Origin: CAYJAD01 sp964371505 | GTDB lineage: Bacteria > Desulfobacterota > Desulfovibrionia > Desulfovibrionales > Desulfovibrionaceae | DNA length: 30,093 bases | Direction of reading: 5' to 3' | Assembly: GCA_964371505.1 (NCBI GenBank) | Contig: CAYJNG010000013.1 | Location: 1 to 30,093, forward strand | Shown here: positions 16,801 through 23,164 of the stretch, piece after piece | How the letters are laid out: every line of letters starts with the position of its first letter | Position numbering within the stretch: the stretch's first letter is position 1 | The notes under the pieces: model-generated | What the model saw: only the letters and a program-made list of their open reading frames with translations | The model's database searches: none | What the model was told of the DNA's origin: nothing | Translations under genes and position numbers: made by a program

Positions 16801-17607
16801 GATTACCTCTCTGACGGCTTACGCTTACGCCAAATCCTCATTAACTTATTGGGCAATGCGGTTAAGTTTACGCCAGAACTTGGCAAGGTTAGCTTCCACG
16901 TGCAATTAAAAGAACGTCAAGATGGCAAAAGCCTTATATTCTTCTCCATTAGTGATACCGGTATCGGCATTGCAGAAGAAGCCATCAGCAAGCTGTTCAA
17001 CCCCTTTGAGCAAGCCAATAGCCATATAACGCGCCATTATGGCGGCACGGGCCTTGGGCTTTCCATCAGCCAGAAGATTGCCACACTCTTTGGCAGCAGC
17101 ATTCAGGTAAAATCCACCTTGGGCCAAGGCAGCGAGTTCTCCTTAGAAGTATGGCTTAAAGAAGATGTGCAAACCAGTGTAAGCGAAAGCACAAGCCATG
17201 GCGACGTGGTAGTAAAACCTGGTCAACACATCCTGTTGGTGGATGACGTGGATATAAACAGAATCATTGCCATGGAACTGTTGTCCCCCTTTGAGTGCAT
17301 CATTGACGAAGCAGCCGATGGACAAGAAGCCGTGGACGCTTTTGCCAAATCACCTATCGGTCATTACAAGCTCATTTTCATGGACTTACAAATGCCCAAT
17401 ATGAATGGGCATGACTCAGCAAGGGCCATTCGTCACCTTGATAGAGCAGACGCTAGCACGGTGCCCATTGTGGCCATGACAGCCAATGCTTTCCGTGAAG
17501 ATATTGACCAATGTCTAGAAAGCGGCATGAATGAGCATGTGGCCAAGCCCATTGACCTTGAAAGACTTAATGAAGTTATAAAAAACTACTTGGGCGAAAA
17601 AGAGTAA
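13873..17607 (+). CDS. Hybrid sensor histidine kinase (large periplasmic sensor, HAMP, 2 PAS, HisKA, HATPase, REC)
   Basis: Membrane-bound hybrid histidine kinase, 1244 residues. Order: first membrane helix (about 25-46), a roughly 490-residue periplasmic sensor of Cache type, second helix (about 541-562), HAMP (to about 615), two PAS domains (about 620-730 and 735-850), HisKA with MSHEIRTPMNAILGM and phospho-acceptor His873, HATPase with N box LINLLGNAVKFT (Asn995), DTGIGI and GGTGLGLSI, and a receiver with LLVDDVDINR and phospho-acceptor Asp1171 in FMDLQMPNMNG; the lysine motif HVAKPID closes it. All catalytic residues are in place. No separate response regulator or phosphotransfer protein is nearby, so its output partner is unknown. 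A terminator follows at 17650-17690. Confidence 0.95.
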   Translation: MSQQHSISSTLEQFLTKLGLGMRAKLIVIFVIIKVLPLVFIALVAWQQALNLGEEMKERTQNMADKAVNELTQAGKLAVDDAVRALDDRGTEEIERLTTDTARNVANFLYERDDDIRTLAAFPVDEKIYKTFLDHRITLSVARTPWKLSEDGKSWVSTREQSPTPELTFASDQNSTRFKYTKPTGFEFTPKPTYLEMTFVDLTGQEKIKITTSDVMDPTLKNISEKKNTFIKAEDYFDHLKDLEPGEIYVSDVIGAYVGTPFIGMYTPETAKKKNVPFEPEKVAFAGPENPNGKRFQGVVRWATPVEKEGKIIGYITLALNHDHIMSLVNHLTPKKERYTELSDPIEGDYVFIWDHKGRSIVHPRHHSIVGYDPETGDPHPAWLEDWIYEEWQNSGKSYADYIKNVPTFADQRRDRKFAKEQFLQGDVGLDCRYLNFAPQCTDWYHATKDGGSGSFLILWSGLWKLTTTAAIPYYTGQYGDTKRGFGIVTATSGIENFHEPAIETQKEIQRIITNTDQELDAAAQDTFATIAAHLWETTVSLSVSTVVMTLLVILIAIWMASSITKKITYLIAGITRFRHGQRHFRFNEPVKDEMGELADSLDDLSQSIEDSVKGPATITDLDGRVIYMNAMTLELLDTTLENVEGKKYTDVSIYDEDSNPITCFLESREQTIVQYVPTHTYYKSNVNYLTDKDGENVAYIIVLEDVTMLMTEQERIERERALLDTVISSSPDLIWYLGANDVFLFVNSRFASSFGMTPEEVHGRKASKILPPAIYEAIRSNDQEAIDFRSPMHSEERVLFADGHEEILDVVRTPLFSEDNRLRGVLGVARDVTQRVTVEKDLRQVQRDLIHAVAEANKASDSKSEFLARMSHEIRTPMNAILGMTNITKRKLSGEDCSSVDLMPHVAQIESSSQHLLGLLNDILDISKIEAGKIELCEDSFSLCKLVEEVAVIIKPRCSSKNIDFKLNISELPCEDYLSDGLRLRQILINLLGNAVKFTPELGKVSFHVQLKERQDGKSLIFFSISDTGIGIAEEAISKLFNPFEQANSHITRHYGGTGLGLSISQKIATLFGSSIQVKSTLGQGSEFSLEVWLKEDVQTSVSESTSHGDVVVKPGQHILLVDDVDINRIIAMELLSPFECIIDEAADGQEAVDAFAKSPIGHYKLIFMDLQMPNMNGHDSARAIRHLDRADASTVPIVAMTANAFREDIDQCLESGMNEHVAKPIDLERLNEVIKNYLGEKE

Positions 17608-17649
17608 ACGTTACCTAGAACACTCTTCATTAACAGATAAACGAGCAAT

Positions 17650-17690
17650 AAAGAGTTAGGGCCTACGCAGTGTATGCTCTAACTCTTTTC
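17650..17690 (+). terminator. Intrinsic terminator of the hybrid kinase gene
   Basis: A 13-bp stem (17650-17662 with 17676-17688, one G-U pair) with a 13-base loop ends in TTTTCTATTT. It follows the kinase stop by about 45 bases. Confidence 0.78.
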
Positions 17691-17822
17691 TATTTGTTAA
17701 AGTGGCACTACAAAGCCATGTAAAAAGCGCCTATTCCTAGCATAATAATATAATATTTTAGCGGTTTTTTTGTCACAAAGAGGAGTTAAAACTCCTTTTG
17801 GCAAAATAAATATTTCTATCAT

Positions 17823-17873
17823 TTACCAATAAAAACAAATCCTTCAAAAATTATTCACCTATTTTATTGGTAA
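17823..17873. repeat. 12-bp perfect AT-rich inverted repeat upstream of the RRM gene
   Basis: TTACCAATAAAA (17823-17834) and TTTTATTGGTAA (17862-17873) are perfect complements separated by 27 bases. It lies just upstream of the TTGACA box, a place where an operator could act, but it might also be a weak hairpin in RNA. Confidence 0.65.
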
Positions 17874-18007
17874 TTCTTCGCTTTTTTTAATTTTTACATT
17901 GACAGGAACAGCAAAGAGTGTTCTTGTATATCCATGAGTCGCACCGTGTGCCCCAAATGTCTTGGAGCGTATGTGCGAGATAAAAATTTTTTTGAGAGGA
18001 ACACTTC

Positions 18008-18274
18008 ATGCCTAAATCGATCTATGTTGGCAATCTTCCCTGGTCCGCTACTGAGGATCAAATCCAGGAGCTTTTTGCCGAATATGGCACAGTTCTATCC
18101 GTTAAACTTGTAAGCGACCGTGACACAGGCCGTGCACGTGGCTTCGGTTTTGTAGAAATGGAAGATGCTGATGCACCAGCAGCAGTTGAAGCTTTGGACA
18201 ATGCTACCTTTGGCGGCCGCACTTTGCGCGTCAATGAAGCACGTCCACGCGCTCCACGTCCTTCCCGCTACTAG
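18008..18274 (+). CDS. Small RRM-domain RNA-binding protein
   Basis: Single RNA-recognition-motif protein of 88 residues, the bacterial glycine-rich/cold-inducible type that binds single-stranded RNA. RNP2 is IYVGNL (residues 5-10) and RNP1 is RGFGFVEM (residues 44-51), with the aromatic residues needed for base stacking; the DRDTGRARGFGF loop is typical. A short basic Arg/Pro tail ends the protein. ATG has GAGAGG 8-9 bases upstream. The long AT-rich leader with an inverted repeat and the structured spacer after it suggest control at RNA level, which is inference. No cold-shock experiment can be read from sequence. Confidence 0.93.
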   Translation: MPKSIYVGNLPWSATEDQIQELFAEYGTVLSVKLVSDRDTGRARGFGFVEMEDADAPAAVEALDNATFGGRTLRVNEARPRAPRPSRY

Positions 18275-18294
18275 GATTTTAGTAAGTAGCGCAC

Positions 18295-18488
18295 GCTAGT
18301 TAATCTAGCCTAAGCTTCTGCAATCTTTTACGCCTGTTAGTTTTGCCTAGCCTAACTAGCAGACAAGGTTTTAGATTTTGCGTTTGGAAGGGCTTTGTGT
18401 AACAACAAAGCCTTTACATCGCAATGAGACGCAAAATAAGGTTCTGTGTGAAAAAACCGTCTTATTTTTACGGTATTTACAAAACCTT
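18295..18488 (+). ncRNA. Structured spacer, possible small RNA or leader/3' UTR element
   Basis: Several complementary segments are packed in a 278-base gene-free spacer: 18295-18302 with 18353-18360 (8 bp), 18375-18383 with 18429-18437 (9 bp) enclosing 18388-18397 with 18406-18415 (10 bp, one G-U), and 18438-18443 with 18483-18488 (6 bp) enclosing 18456-18460 with 18470-18474 (5 bp). None has a good T-run. Nested pairing like this could be an RNA element, but no known family was recognised. Confidence 0.35.
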
Positions 18489-18552
18489 ACTGCGTGCCTC
18501 AAAGCTTTTTTGTGTCCTATAGTGATAAAGCGCTTTCTAAGGAGTCTATGCA

Positions 18553-19107
18553 ATGCTTAATCCTAAACAATGTGTTTTACATAGCGGTGGTGCCGCTGGT
18601 ACCGAAGAATTTTTTGGTTCTTTGGCCGAAGAATGGGGCATCGAAGAAATAAATTATAGCTTTGAAGGGCATCAGCTGGCACGCTCCCGCGGTGTACGCA
18701 TACTTACCTCCGAAGAGCTAGCTCTTAAAGATGTAAGTCTTACATATGTTTCAAAGCTTATGAGCCGCGAATACACACGTGCACCCATCTTCCGTAAAGT
18801 TTTACAGTCCATTTGTTGGCAAATAAACGGCGGAAGTGAGATTATAGTTATAGGTGAAATTCAAGCCGATGGCACTGTGAAAGGTGGTACCGGTTGGGGA
18901 GCAGAGTTTGCAAAAATTTGCAACAAACCCCTTTTAGTATTTGACCAAAGTAAAAATGAATGGTTTAGCTGGGAAAAAGATGCTTGGAAAGTTGAAAAAG
19001 ACCCCTGCATTTTACGCCCCCACTTTACCGCAACTGGTACTCGCTTTTTAGAAGACTGTGGCAGAGCAGCCATTAAGGATTTATTTGCTCGCTCTTTTGA
19101 AAAGTAA
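18553..19107 (+). CDS. SLOG-like Rossmann-fold nucleotide-binding protein
   Basis: Stand-alone 184-residue protein with the look of the SLOG/DprA-like Rossmann superfamily. The N-terminal VLHSGGAAGTEEFFGSLAEE has the Gly-rich nucleotide loop, and KGGTGWGAEFAKICNKPLLV (about residues 109-128) resembles the second conserved strand-helix of SLOG proteins, where ligand binding takes place. Such proteins bind or cleave nucleotides or sense nucleotide signals; the exact role here is unknown. ATG at 18553 has AAGGAG 8 bases upstream. It has its own terminator (19142-19178) and lies behind the hairpin-rich spacer. It may be a housekeeping or stress protein; no toxin or effector partner is adjacent. 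Confidence 0.65.
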   Translation: MLNPKQCVLHSGGAAGTEEFFGSLAEEWGIEEINYSFEGHQLARSRGVRILTSEELALKDVSLTYVSKLMSREYTRAPIFRKVLQSICWQINGGSEIIVIGEIQADGTVKGGTGWGAEFAKICNKPLLVFDQSKNEWFSWEKDAWKVEKDPCILRPHFTATGTRFLEDCGRAAIKDLFARSFEK

Positions 19108-19141
19108 GATGTAAGAATTTCACCAAAAAGAGAATTTTGTT

Positions 19142-19178
19142 AAGGGTTTGAACGCTAAGTTCAGACCCTTTAACTTTT
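19142..19178 (+). terminator. Intrinsic terminator of the SLOG-like gene
   Basis: A 12-bp stem (19142-19153 with 19159-19170, one G-U pair) with a GCTAA loop is followed by TTTAACTTTT. A TTG at 19148, formally in frame with the permease, lies inside this stem and is therefore an unlikely start. Confidence 0.78.
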
Positions 19179-19195
19179 ACAACAGTATACTCACC

Positions 19196-20107
19196 TTGAA
19201 AACCACACACTCCACCCTTTGCCTTGCTGCCGGCTTACTTGCCTTTACCGTTTGGGGCTCCCTTGTTTTATATTGGAAAGCCTTAGGCCATGTAAACGCT
19301 TTTGAAATACTTCTTCACCGTATGTTTTGGTCACTAGTTACCATTGCCCTTTTGGCCCTCATAACAGGATCTTATCCTGCCATAAAGGAAACACTCAAAC
19401 AAAAAAGCCTTGTGCTGCGTGTGTTTTTTGCTTCTAGTATCATTGCTGGCAACTGGCTTCTCTACATATGGAGTGTGAACAATGAAAAAATTGTAGAAGC
19501 AAGCCTTGGCTATTTCATCAATCCCCTACTATCGGTTCTTATAGGGCGCCTACTGCTGGGGGAAAAAATGACGCGACTACAAATACTCGCCATTGCCATT
19601 GCCAGCATAGGTGTAACGTATAGTGTTGTGGCCTATGGGGCTTTCCCCCTAATTGGCTTAACCCTAGCGTGCTCTTTCGCCACGTACGGGTACATAAAAA
19701 AAAGCATTAAGGTATCTGTTATTCCGGGGTTTTTCTTAGAAACATGCCTTCTATTTCCTGTGGCAGCAGGCTGCCTCATTTGGCTGCAAGCTACGGGACA
19801 AAGTAATTTTTTTGCCTACGATGCAAGTACGCAGCTTTTGCTCATGGGTACGGGAATCATTACGGCTTTTCCACTTTTACTTTTTGCCTATGCCAGCAAA
19901 GGGGTGCAGCTTTCTTCCATGGGGCTTATGCAATACCTTGCACCCACTATAAATTTAATTATAGGCGTGTACATGTTTGGTGAAGAGGTAAGCACAGCGA
20001 ACCAAGTTATGCTCATATGCATTTGGGCGGCCTTGGCCTTATACACATGGTGCAGCATTCGCCATTACAAGCAAGCGCAGCATAATGCGCAAATAAAAAA
20101 CGCCTAG
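19196..20107 (+). CDS. rarD: RarD-type EamA-family permease
   Basis: Drug/metabolite-transporter superfamily permease with two EamA repeats and about ten membrane helices, 303 residues from the chosen start. WGSLVLYWKALGHVNAFEIL, HRMFWS and the strongly conserved GNWLLYIWSVNN and EASLGYFINPL are RarD signatures. The function of RarD in bacteria is poorly defined; the name comes from a chloramphenicol-sensitivity annotation. The start is uncertain: TTG at 19148 falls in the upstream terminator, while TTG at 19196 fits the family N-terminus but has no visible ribosome site. TATACT at 19186-19191 lies only 4 bases before it, so a leaderless transcript is conceivable. Confidence 0.82.
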   Translation: MKTTHSTLCLAAGLLAFTVWGSLVLYWKALGHVNAFEILLHRMFWSLVTIALLALITGSYPAIKETLKQKSLVLRVFFASSIIAGNWLLYIWSVNNEKIVEASLGYFINPLLSVLIGRLLLGEKMTRLQILAIAIASIGVTYSVVAYGAFPLIGLTLACSFATYGYIKKSIKVSVIPGFFLETCLLFPVAAGCLIWLQATGQSNFFAYDASTQLLLMGTGIITAFPLLLFAYASKGVQLSSMGLMQYLAPTINLIIGVYMFGEEVSTANQVMLICIWAALALYTWCSIRHYKQAQHNAQIKNA

Positions 20108-20134
20108 CCTATGCCAATGCACCACCCTTTTTAG

Positions 20135-20164
20135 TTGCTATCCCCATGGGCCATACTGTATAGT
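20135..20164 (+). promoter_or_regulatory. Candidate promoter of the ahb-hemL unit
   Basis: TTGCTA (20135-20140) and TATAGT (20159-20164) with an 18-base spacer, about 76 bases before the ahb ATG. A CCTTCTGAAGG dyad lies in the predicted leader. Confidence 0.4.
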
Positions 20165-20240
20165 ACCCTCCATTGTATTTTTGTCTTTTTCCTTCTGAAG
20201 GTAAAGACCTTTTATAAAATCCGCAACAAAGAGCATTTTT

Positions 20241-20717
20241 ATGAGTTATACTTTTACGGAAAAAGAAGAAGCCATATTGCGCATTGTACAAAAAAACTTG
20301 CCGGACACAGCCACACCCTATGCAGACATAGCACAAAGCGTTGGTTGTACTGAGCAAGAAGTTCTTGCGCTGTTACAAAAACTAAAAGATGATGGCGCCA
20401 TTCGACGCTTTGGGGCCAGCATTAAACATCAAAAAACCGGTTGGAATTGCAATGCCATGGTGGCATGGCAGGTGAGTGAGGCTGAAGCTGAAAAGTTTGG
20501 GCCTGTGGCAGCAGAACATCCTAATATTTCTCATTGCTATTTTCGTCCTTCATCGGCGGAAGATTGGCCCTACACTCTTTACACCATGACCCATGGACGC
20601 ACAGAAGAAGAATGCCAGCAAACCATTGCCGATGTACAAAAAAGCACAGGCATGCAAAAATTTGCCGTGCTCGACAGCATTCAAGAGTTTAAAAAAACAT
20701 CCATGACCTATTTTTAA
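20241..20717 (+). CDS. Siroheme decarboxylase subunit (AhbA/AhbB, Lrp/AsnC-like fold)
   Basis: AhbA/AhbB-family protein, often mis-annotated as an Lrp/AsnC regulator. In the alternative heme pathway of sulfate reducers, AhbA and AhbB together decarboxylate siroheme to 12,18-didecarboxysiroheme. The N-terminal winged helix (residues 1-60, EAILRIVQKN, IRRFGASIKH) and C-terminal ligand domain (NISHCYFRPSSAEDWPYTLY, 93-112) match: conserved Arg/His residues and the RP...W-Y motif line the siroheme pocket. Length 158 is usual. ATG has AAAGAG about 9 bases upstream. hemL starts 9 bases after its stop, which places both in tetrapyrrole synthesis. Whether this is AhbA or AhbB is not decided; the partner is elsewhere. 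Confidence 0.85.
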   Translation: MSYTFTEKEEAILRIVQKNLPDTATPYADIAQSVGCTEQEVLALLQKLKDDGAIRRFGASIKHQKTGWNCNAMVAWQVSEAEAEKFGPVAAEHPNISHCYFRPSSAEDWPYTLYTMTHGRTEEECQQTIADVQKSTGMQKFAVLDSIQEFKKTSMTYF

Positions 20718-20726
20718 GGAAAAGCC

Positions 20727-22001
20727 ATGCAAGAAACACAATCTCAAGCCCTTTTTGAACGCGCTCAAGCCCTTATACCTGGCGGTGTTAACAGCCCTGT
20801 GCGCGCTTGTAAAAATGTAGACAGTATTCCCCTTTTCATTAAAGAAGCCAAAGGCTGCGAACTTACCGACGCTGACGGCAACACCTATATTGACTACGTG
20901 CTCTCTTGGGGCCCCATGATTTTAGGCCATGCCCACCCAGAAGTTACTAAAGCTGTGCAAGCAGCCGCTGAGCGTGGTACCAGCTATGGCGCCCCTTGCC
21001 AAGATGAAATCCTTTTGGCAGAAGCTGTCATCGAAGCATTGCCTTCTGTAGAAATGGTACGCATGGTAAACTCAGGCACAGAGGCCACCATGAGCGCTTT
21101 ACGCCTTGCACGTGGTGTTACCGGAAAAGATAAAGTCTTAAAATTTATTGGCTGCTATCATGGTCATGCAGATTCTTTCTTAGCTGCCGCCGGCTCCGGC
21201 ATGGCTACCTTGTCCATTCCCGGCACACCCGGCGTACCACAAGCCGTGGTCGCAGACACATTGCTGGCTAAGTACAACGACCTTGAAGCCGTAAAAGCCC
21301 TCTTTGCCGCAGAAGGAAACAACCTTGCTGCCGTTATTGTGGAACCTGTGGCCGCAAATATGGGCCTTGTGCCCCCCAAGGAAGGCTTTTTAGAAGGCTT
21401 GCGCGAACTGTGCACGCAACACGGCACCTTGCTTATTTTTGACGAAGTTATCACAGGATTTCGCTTAGCTTTTGGTGGCGCACAAGAGTATTTTAACATT
21501 ACGCCAGATCTTACCACCTTTGGCAAAATCATCGGTGGCGGCCTTCCTGTGGGCGCCTATGGCGGAAAGAAAGAATATATGCAACGCATAGCCCCTTGCG
21601 GCGACGTGTACCAAGCCGGTACTTTGTCCGGCAACCCCTTGGCCATGGCTGCCGGCCTTGCCACCATGCGTCTTTTAGCTCAGAGTGATTATAAGGCTTT
21701 AAGCGCGCGCACTGCAGACTTTGCCGCACAAATGCAAAGCATATTGCGCGAAAAAGGCCATACCGTACGCGTACCCGCCCTTGGGCCCATGTTCTGCCCC
21801 TTCTTCACCGAAGAAGAAGTTTGGGATTTTGACGCCGTGAAGCGTGCTGATTCCGCAAAGTTTACTCGTTTTTACAAAGCGCTACGCCAAAAAGGCATAT
21901 ACATTGCCCCTGCCTCCTTTGAGGCCGGCATGATGAGCTTTGTGCATAGCGATGCGCACCTATCAAAAACTCTAGATATCATAAAAGATCTTGAGTTTTA
22001 A
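20727..22001 (+). CDS. hemL: Glutamate-1-semialdehyde 2,1-aminomutase
   Basis: PLP enzyme that converts glutamate-1-semialdehyde to 5-aminolevulinate in the C5 tetrapyrrole route. At 424 residues it has the normal length. PGGVNSPVRA at 18-27 binds substrate, NSGTEA (115-120) holds the cofactor phosphate, FDEVITGFR (238-246) contains the Asp that contacts the pyridine nitrogen, and Lys267 in TTFGKIIGGGLPVGAYGG is the Schiff-base lysine. The gene lies 9 bases behind the siroheme decarboxylase, and a strong terminator follows at 22022-22056. hemA, hemB and other genes are not in the window. Confidence 0.97.
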   Translation: MQETQSQALFERAQALIPGGVNSPVRACKNVDSIPLFIKEAKGCELTDADGNTYIDYVLSWGPMILGHAHPEVTKAVQAAAERGTSYGAPCQDEILLAEAVIEALPSVEMVRMVNSGTEATMSALRLARGVTGKDKVLKFIGCYHGHADSFLAAAGSGMATLSIPGTPGVPQAVVADTLLAKYNDLEAVKALFAAEGNNLAAVIVEPVAANMGLVPPKEGFLEGLRELCTQHGTLLIFDEVITGFRLAFGGAQEYFNITPDLTTFGKIIGGGLPVGAYGGKKEYMQRIAPCGDVYQAGTLSGNPLAMAAGLATMRLLAQSDYKALSARTADFAAQMQSILREKGHTVRVPALGPMFCPFFTEEEVWDFDAVKRADSAKFTRFYKALRQKGIYIAPASFEAGMMSFVHSDAHLSKTLDIIKDLEF

Positions 22002-22021
22002 CAAGCTCTCAATCATACATC

Positions 22022-22060
22022 AAAAGCCTACCATTTCCCCATGGTAGGCTTTTTTATTTT
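22022..22060 (+). terminator. Intrinsic terminator of hemL
   Basis: Perfect 13-bp stem AAAAGCCTACCAT (22022-22034) with 22041-22053, 6-base loop, followed by TTATTTT. It closes the ahb-hemL unit. Confidence 0.9.
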
Positions 22061-22308
22061 CATTCTAAAGCAAAGTTTTTCTCTAAAGCAGCACGAAAAA
22101 TTATTTGCGCATGAGCGAATACTATAATTTCATAAGTTCTTACCTATTTTCCAAACGAACTAAAAAATACAGCTCATATTGTGAAATAAATCTCAAAACA
22201 TTATTGACAAAATGTGCTGTCTAAGCGTACAGTTGCTGAATAGGGGTTTACCCCATGCTTCTTTTGTTTCCATTATTTTGTATTGCGAGTAATCCTAGGA
22301 GGTTTTCG
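22061..22308. other. AT-rich spacer and adk leader
   Basis: No gene seen. It holds a perfect TATAAT at 22121-22126 without a well-placed -35, the adk promoter (22204-22233), and a small dyad GGGGT-TT-ACCCC just downstream of it that could form a 5' hairpin on the mRNA. Confidence 0.5.
22204..22233 (+). promoter_or_regulatory. Sigma-70-type promoter of adk
   Basis: Perfect TTGACA (22204-22209) and TACAGT (22228-22233) with 18-base spacing, about 75 bases before the GTG start of adk. Confidence 0.6.
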
Positions 22309-22980
22309 GTGAATATTCTTATTTTTGGTCCCAATGGTAGTGGCAAAGGAACACAAGGCAATTTAGTAAAAGATAAGTACAATCTTGCCCACATAGAGTC
22401 CGGCGCCATTTTCCGTGAGCATATTGGCGGTGGAACTGAGCTTGGAAAAAAAGCGAAAGAATATATTGATCGCGGTGACTTAGTTCCCGATGAAATCACC
22501 ATCCCCATGATATTGGAAACCTTACAAAGCAAAGGGTCTGATGGCTGGCTTTTAGACGGTTTCCCACGTAATATTGTGCAAGCCCAAAAACTTTGGGATG
22601 CTTTACAAGCTGCCAACATTAAGCTTGATTATGTGATTGAAATTCTCTTGCCCCGCGAAATTGCCAAAATGCGCATCATGGGCCGCCGTCTTTGCGAAAA
22701 TAACAATAATCACCCTAACCATATTTATATTGATGCCATTAAACCCAATGGCGATGTCTGTCGCGTATGTGGCGGCGGTCTTTCTGCCCGCGCAGACGAC
22801 CAGGATGAAAACGCCATAGGCAAACGCCACGACATTTACTACAACACAGAAGACGGCACCCTAGCTGCAGCCTACTTCTATAAAAACCTTGCTGCCTCCG
22901 GCGCCACTAAGTACATTGAACTTAACGGCGAAGGCGACATTAACTCTGTAAAAGAAGCCCTATTAGCACAATTAGCCTAA
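22309..22980 (+). CDS. adk: Adenylate kinase with Desulfovibrio-type metal-binding LID
   Basis: Adenylate kinase, interconverting ATP plus AMP and two ADP. The product starts with GTG at 22309 (AGGAGG 7 bases upstream); the longer frame from 22255 adds an unrelated N-terminus. P-loop GPNGSGKGTQ is at residues 7-16 and DGFPRN at 83-88 is the AMP site. The LID has Cys129, His135, Cys151 and Cys154, the same residues and spacing known as the Zn/Co/Fe ligands of Desulfovibrio gigas adenylate kinase, instead of the four-Cys site of Gram-positive enzymes. Length is 223. It has its own promoter and a perfect terminator at 23004-23030. Confidence 0.96.
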   Translation: MNILIFGPNGSGKGTQGNLVKDKYNLAHIESGAIFREHIGGGTELGKKAKEYIDRGDLVPDEITIPMILETLQSKGSDGWLLDGFPRNIVQAQKLWDALQAANIKLDYVIEILLPREIAKMRIMGRRLCENNNNHPNHIYIDAIKPNGDVCRVCGGGLSARADDQDENAIGKRHDIYYNTEDGTLAAAYFYKNLAASGATKYIELNGEGDINSVKEALLAQLA

Positions 22981-23003
22981 TACGCTTACGCACCATAACT
23001 ACA

Positions 23004-23030
23004 GGCCAAGAGCAATCTTGGCCTTTTTTT
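23004..23030 (+). terminator. Intrinsic terminator of adk
   Basis: Perfect 8-bp stem GGCCAAGA (23004-23011) with TCTTGGCC (23016-23023), GCAA tetraloop, then T7. Confidence 0.95.
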
Positions 23031-23108
23031 ATCCCTAATCCTTTATGCCAAACTGCCGATAAGATACGTAGGAAACTTGAACACTTTTACATGAGGAAAT
23101 TTTTTCTC

Positions 23109-23122
23109 GGTATGCTTATTGC
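23109..23122 (+). promoter_or_regulatory. Sigma-54-like -24/-12 promoter
   Basis: GGTATGCTTATTGC has GG and GC exactly 10 bases apart and keeps TTGC of the -12 element; the -24 element is GGTATG against consensus GGCACG. Transcription would begin near 23134, some 30 bases before the ATG at 23165 with its GGAG site. An enhancer-binding activator would be required; none is in the window. Confidence 0.45.
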
Positions 23123-23164
23123 ATTATTCTGTCAGTAATCAAGTACCCAAGATACGGAGTTCTT

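Larger units (their letters stand above)
17608..18007. other. 400-base spacer: kinase terminator and RRM-gene leader
   Basis: Holds the kinase terminator (17650-17690), a small hairpin (GGAGT/ACTCC, 17782-17795), a 12-bp AT-rich inverted repeat (17823-17834 and 17862-17873), a TTGACA box at 17899-17904, and a ribosome site GAGAGG before the RRM gene. A 59-codon frame from 17934 overlaps the RRM gene and was not accepted. Confidence 0.6.

Noticed and set aside
17934..18110. 59-codon frame with a CPKC motif in the RRM leader
   Set aside because: It has no ribosome site and most of it is the RRM gene read in another frame.
22121..22126. Perfect TATAAT as adk promoter
   Set aside because: No -35 element lies at a usable distance; the TTGACA pair at 22204-22233 is closer and better spaced.
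22255..22308. N-terminal extension of adenylate kinase
   Set aside because: The GTG at 22309 has AGGAGG 7 bases upstream and gives ligand numbering that agrees with the D. gigas enzyme.
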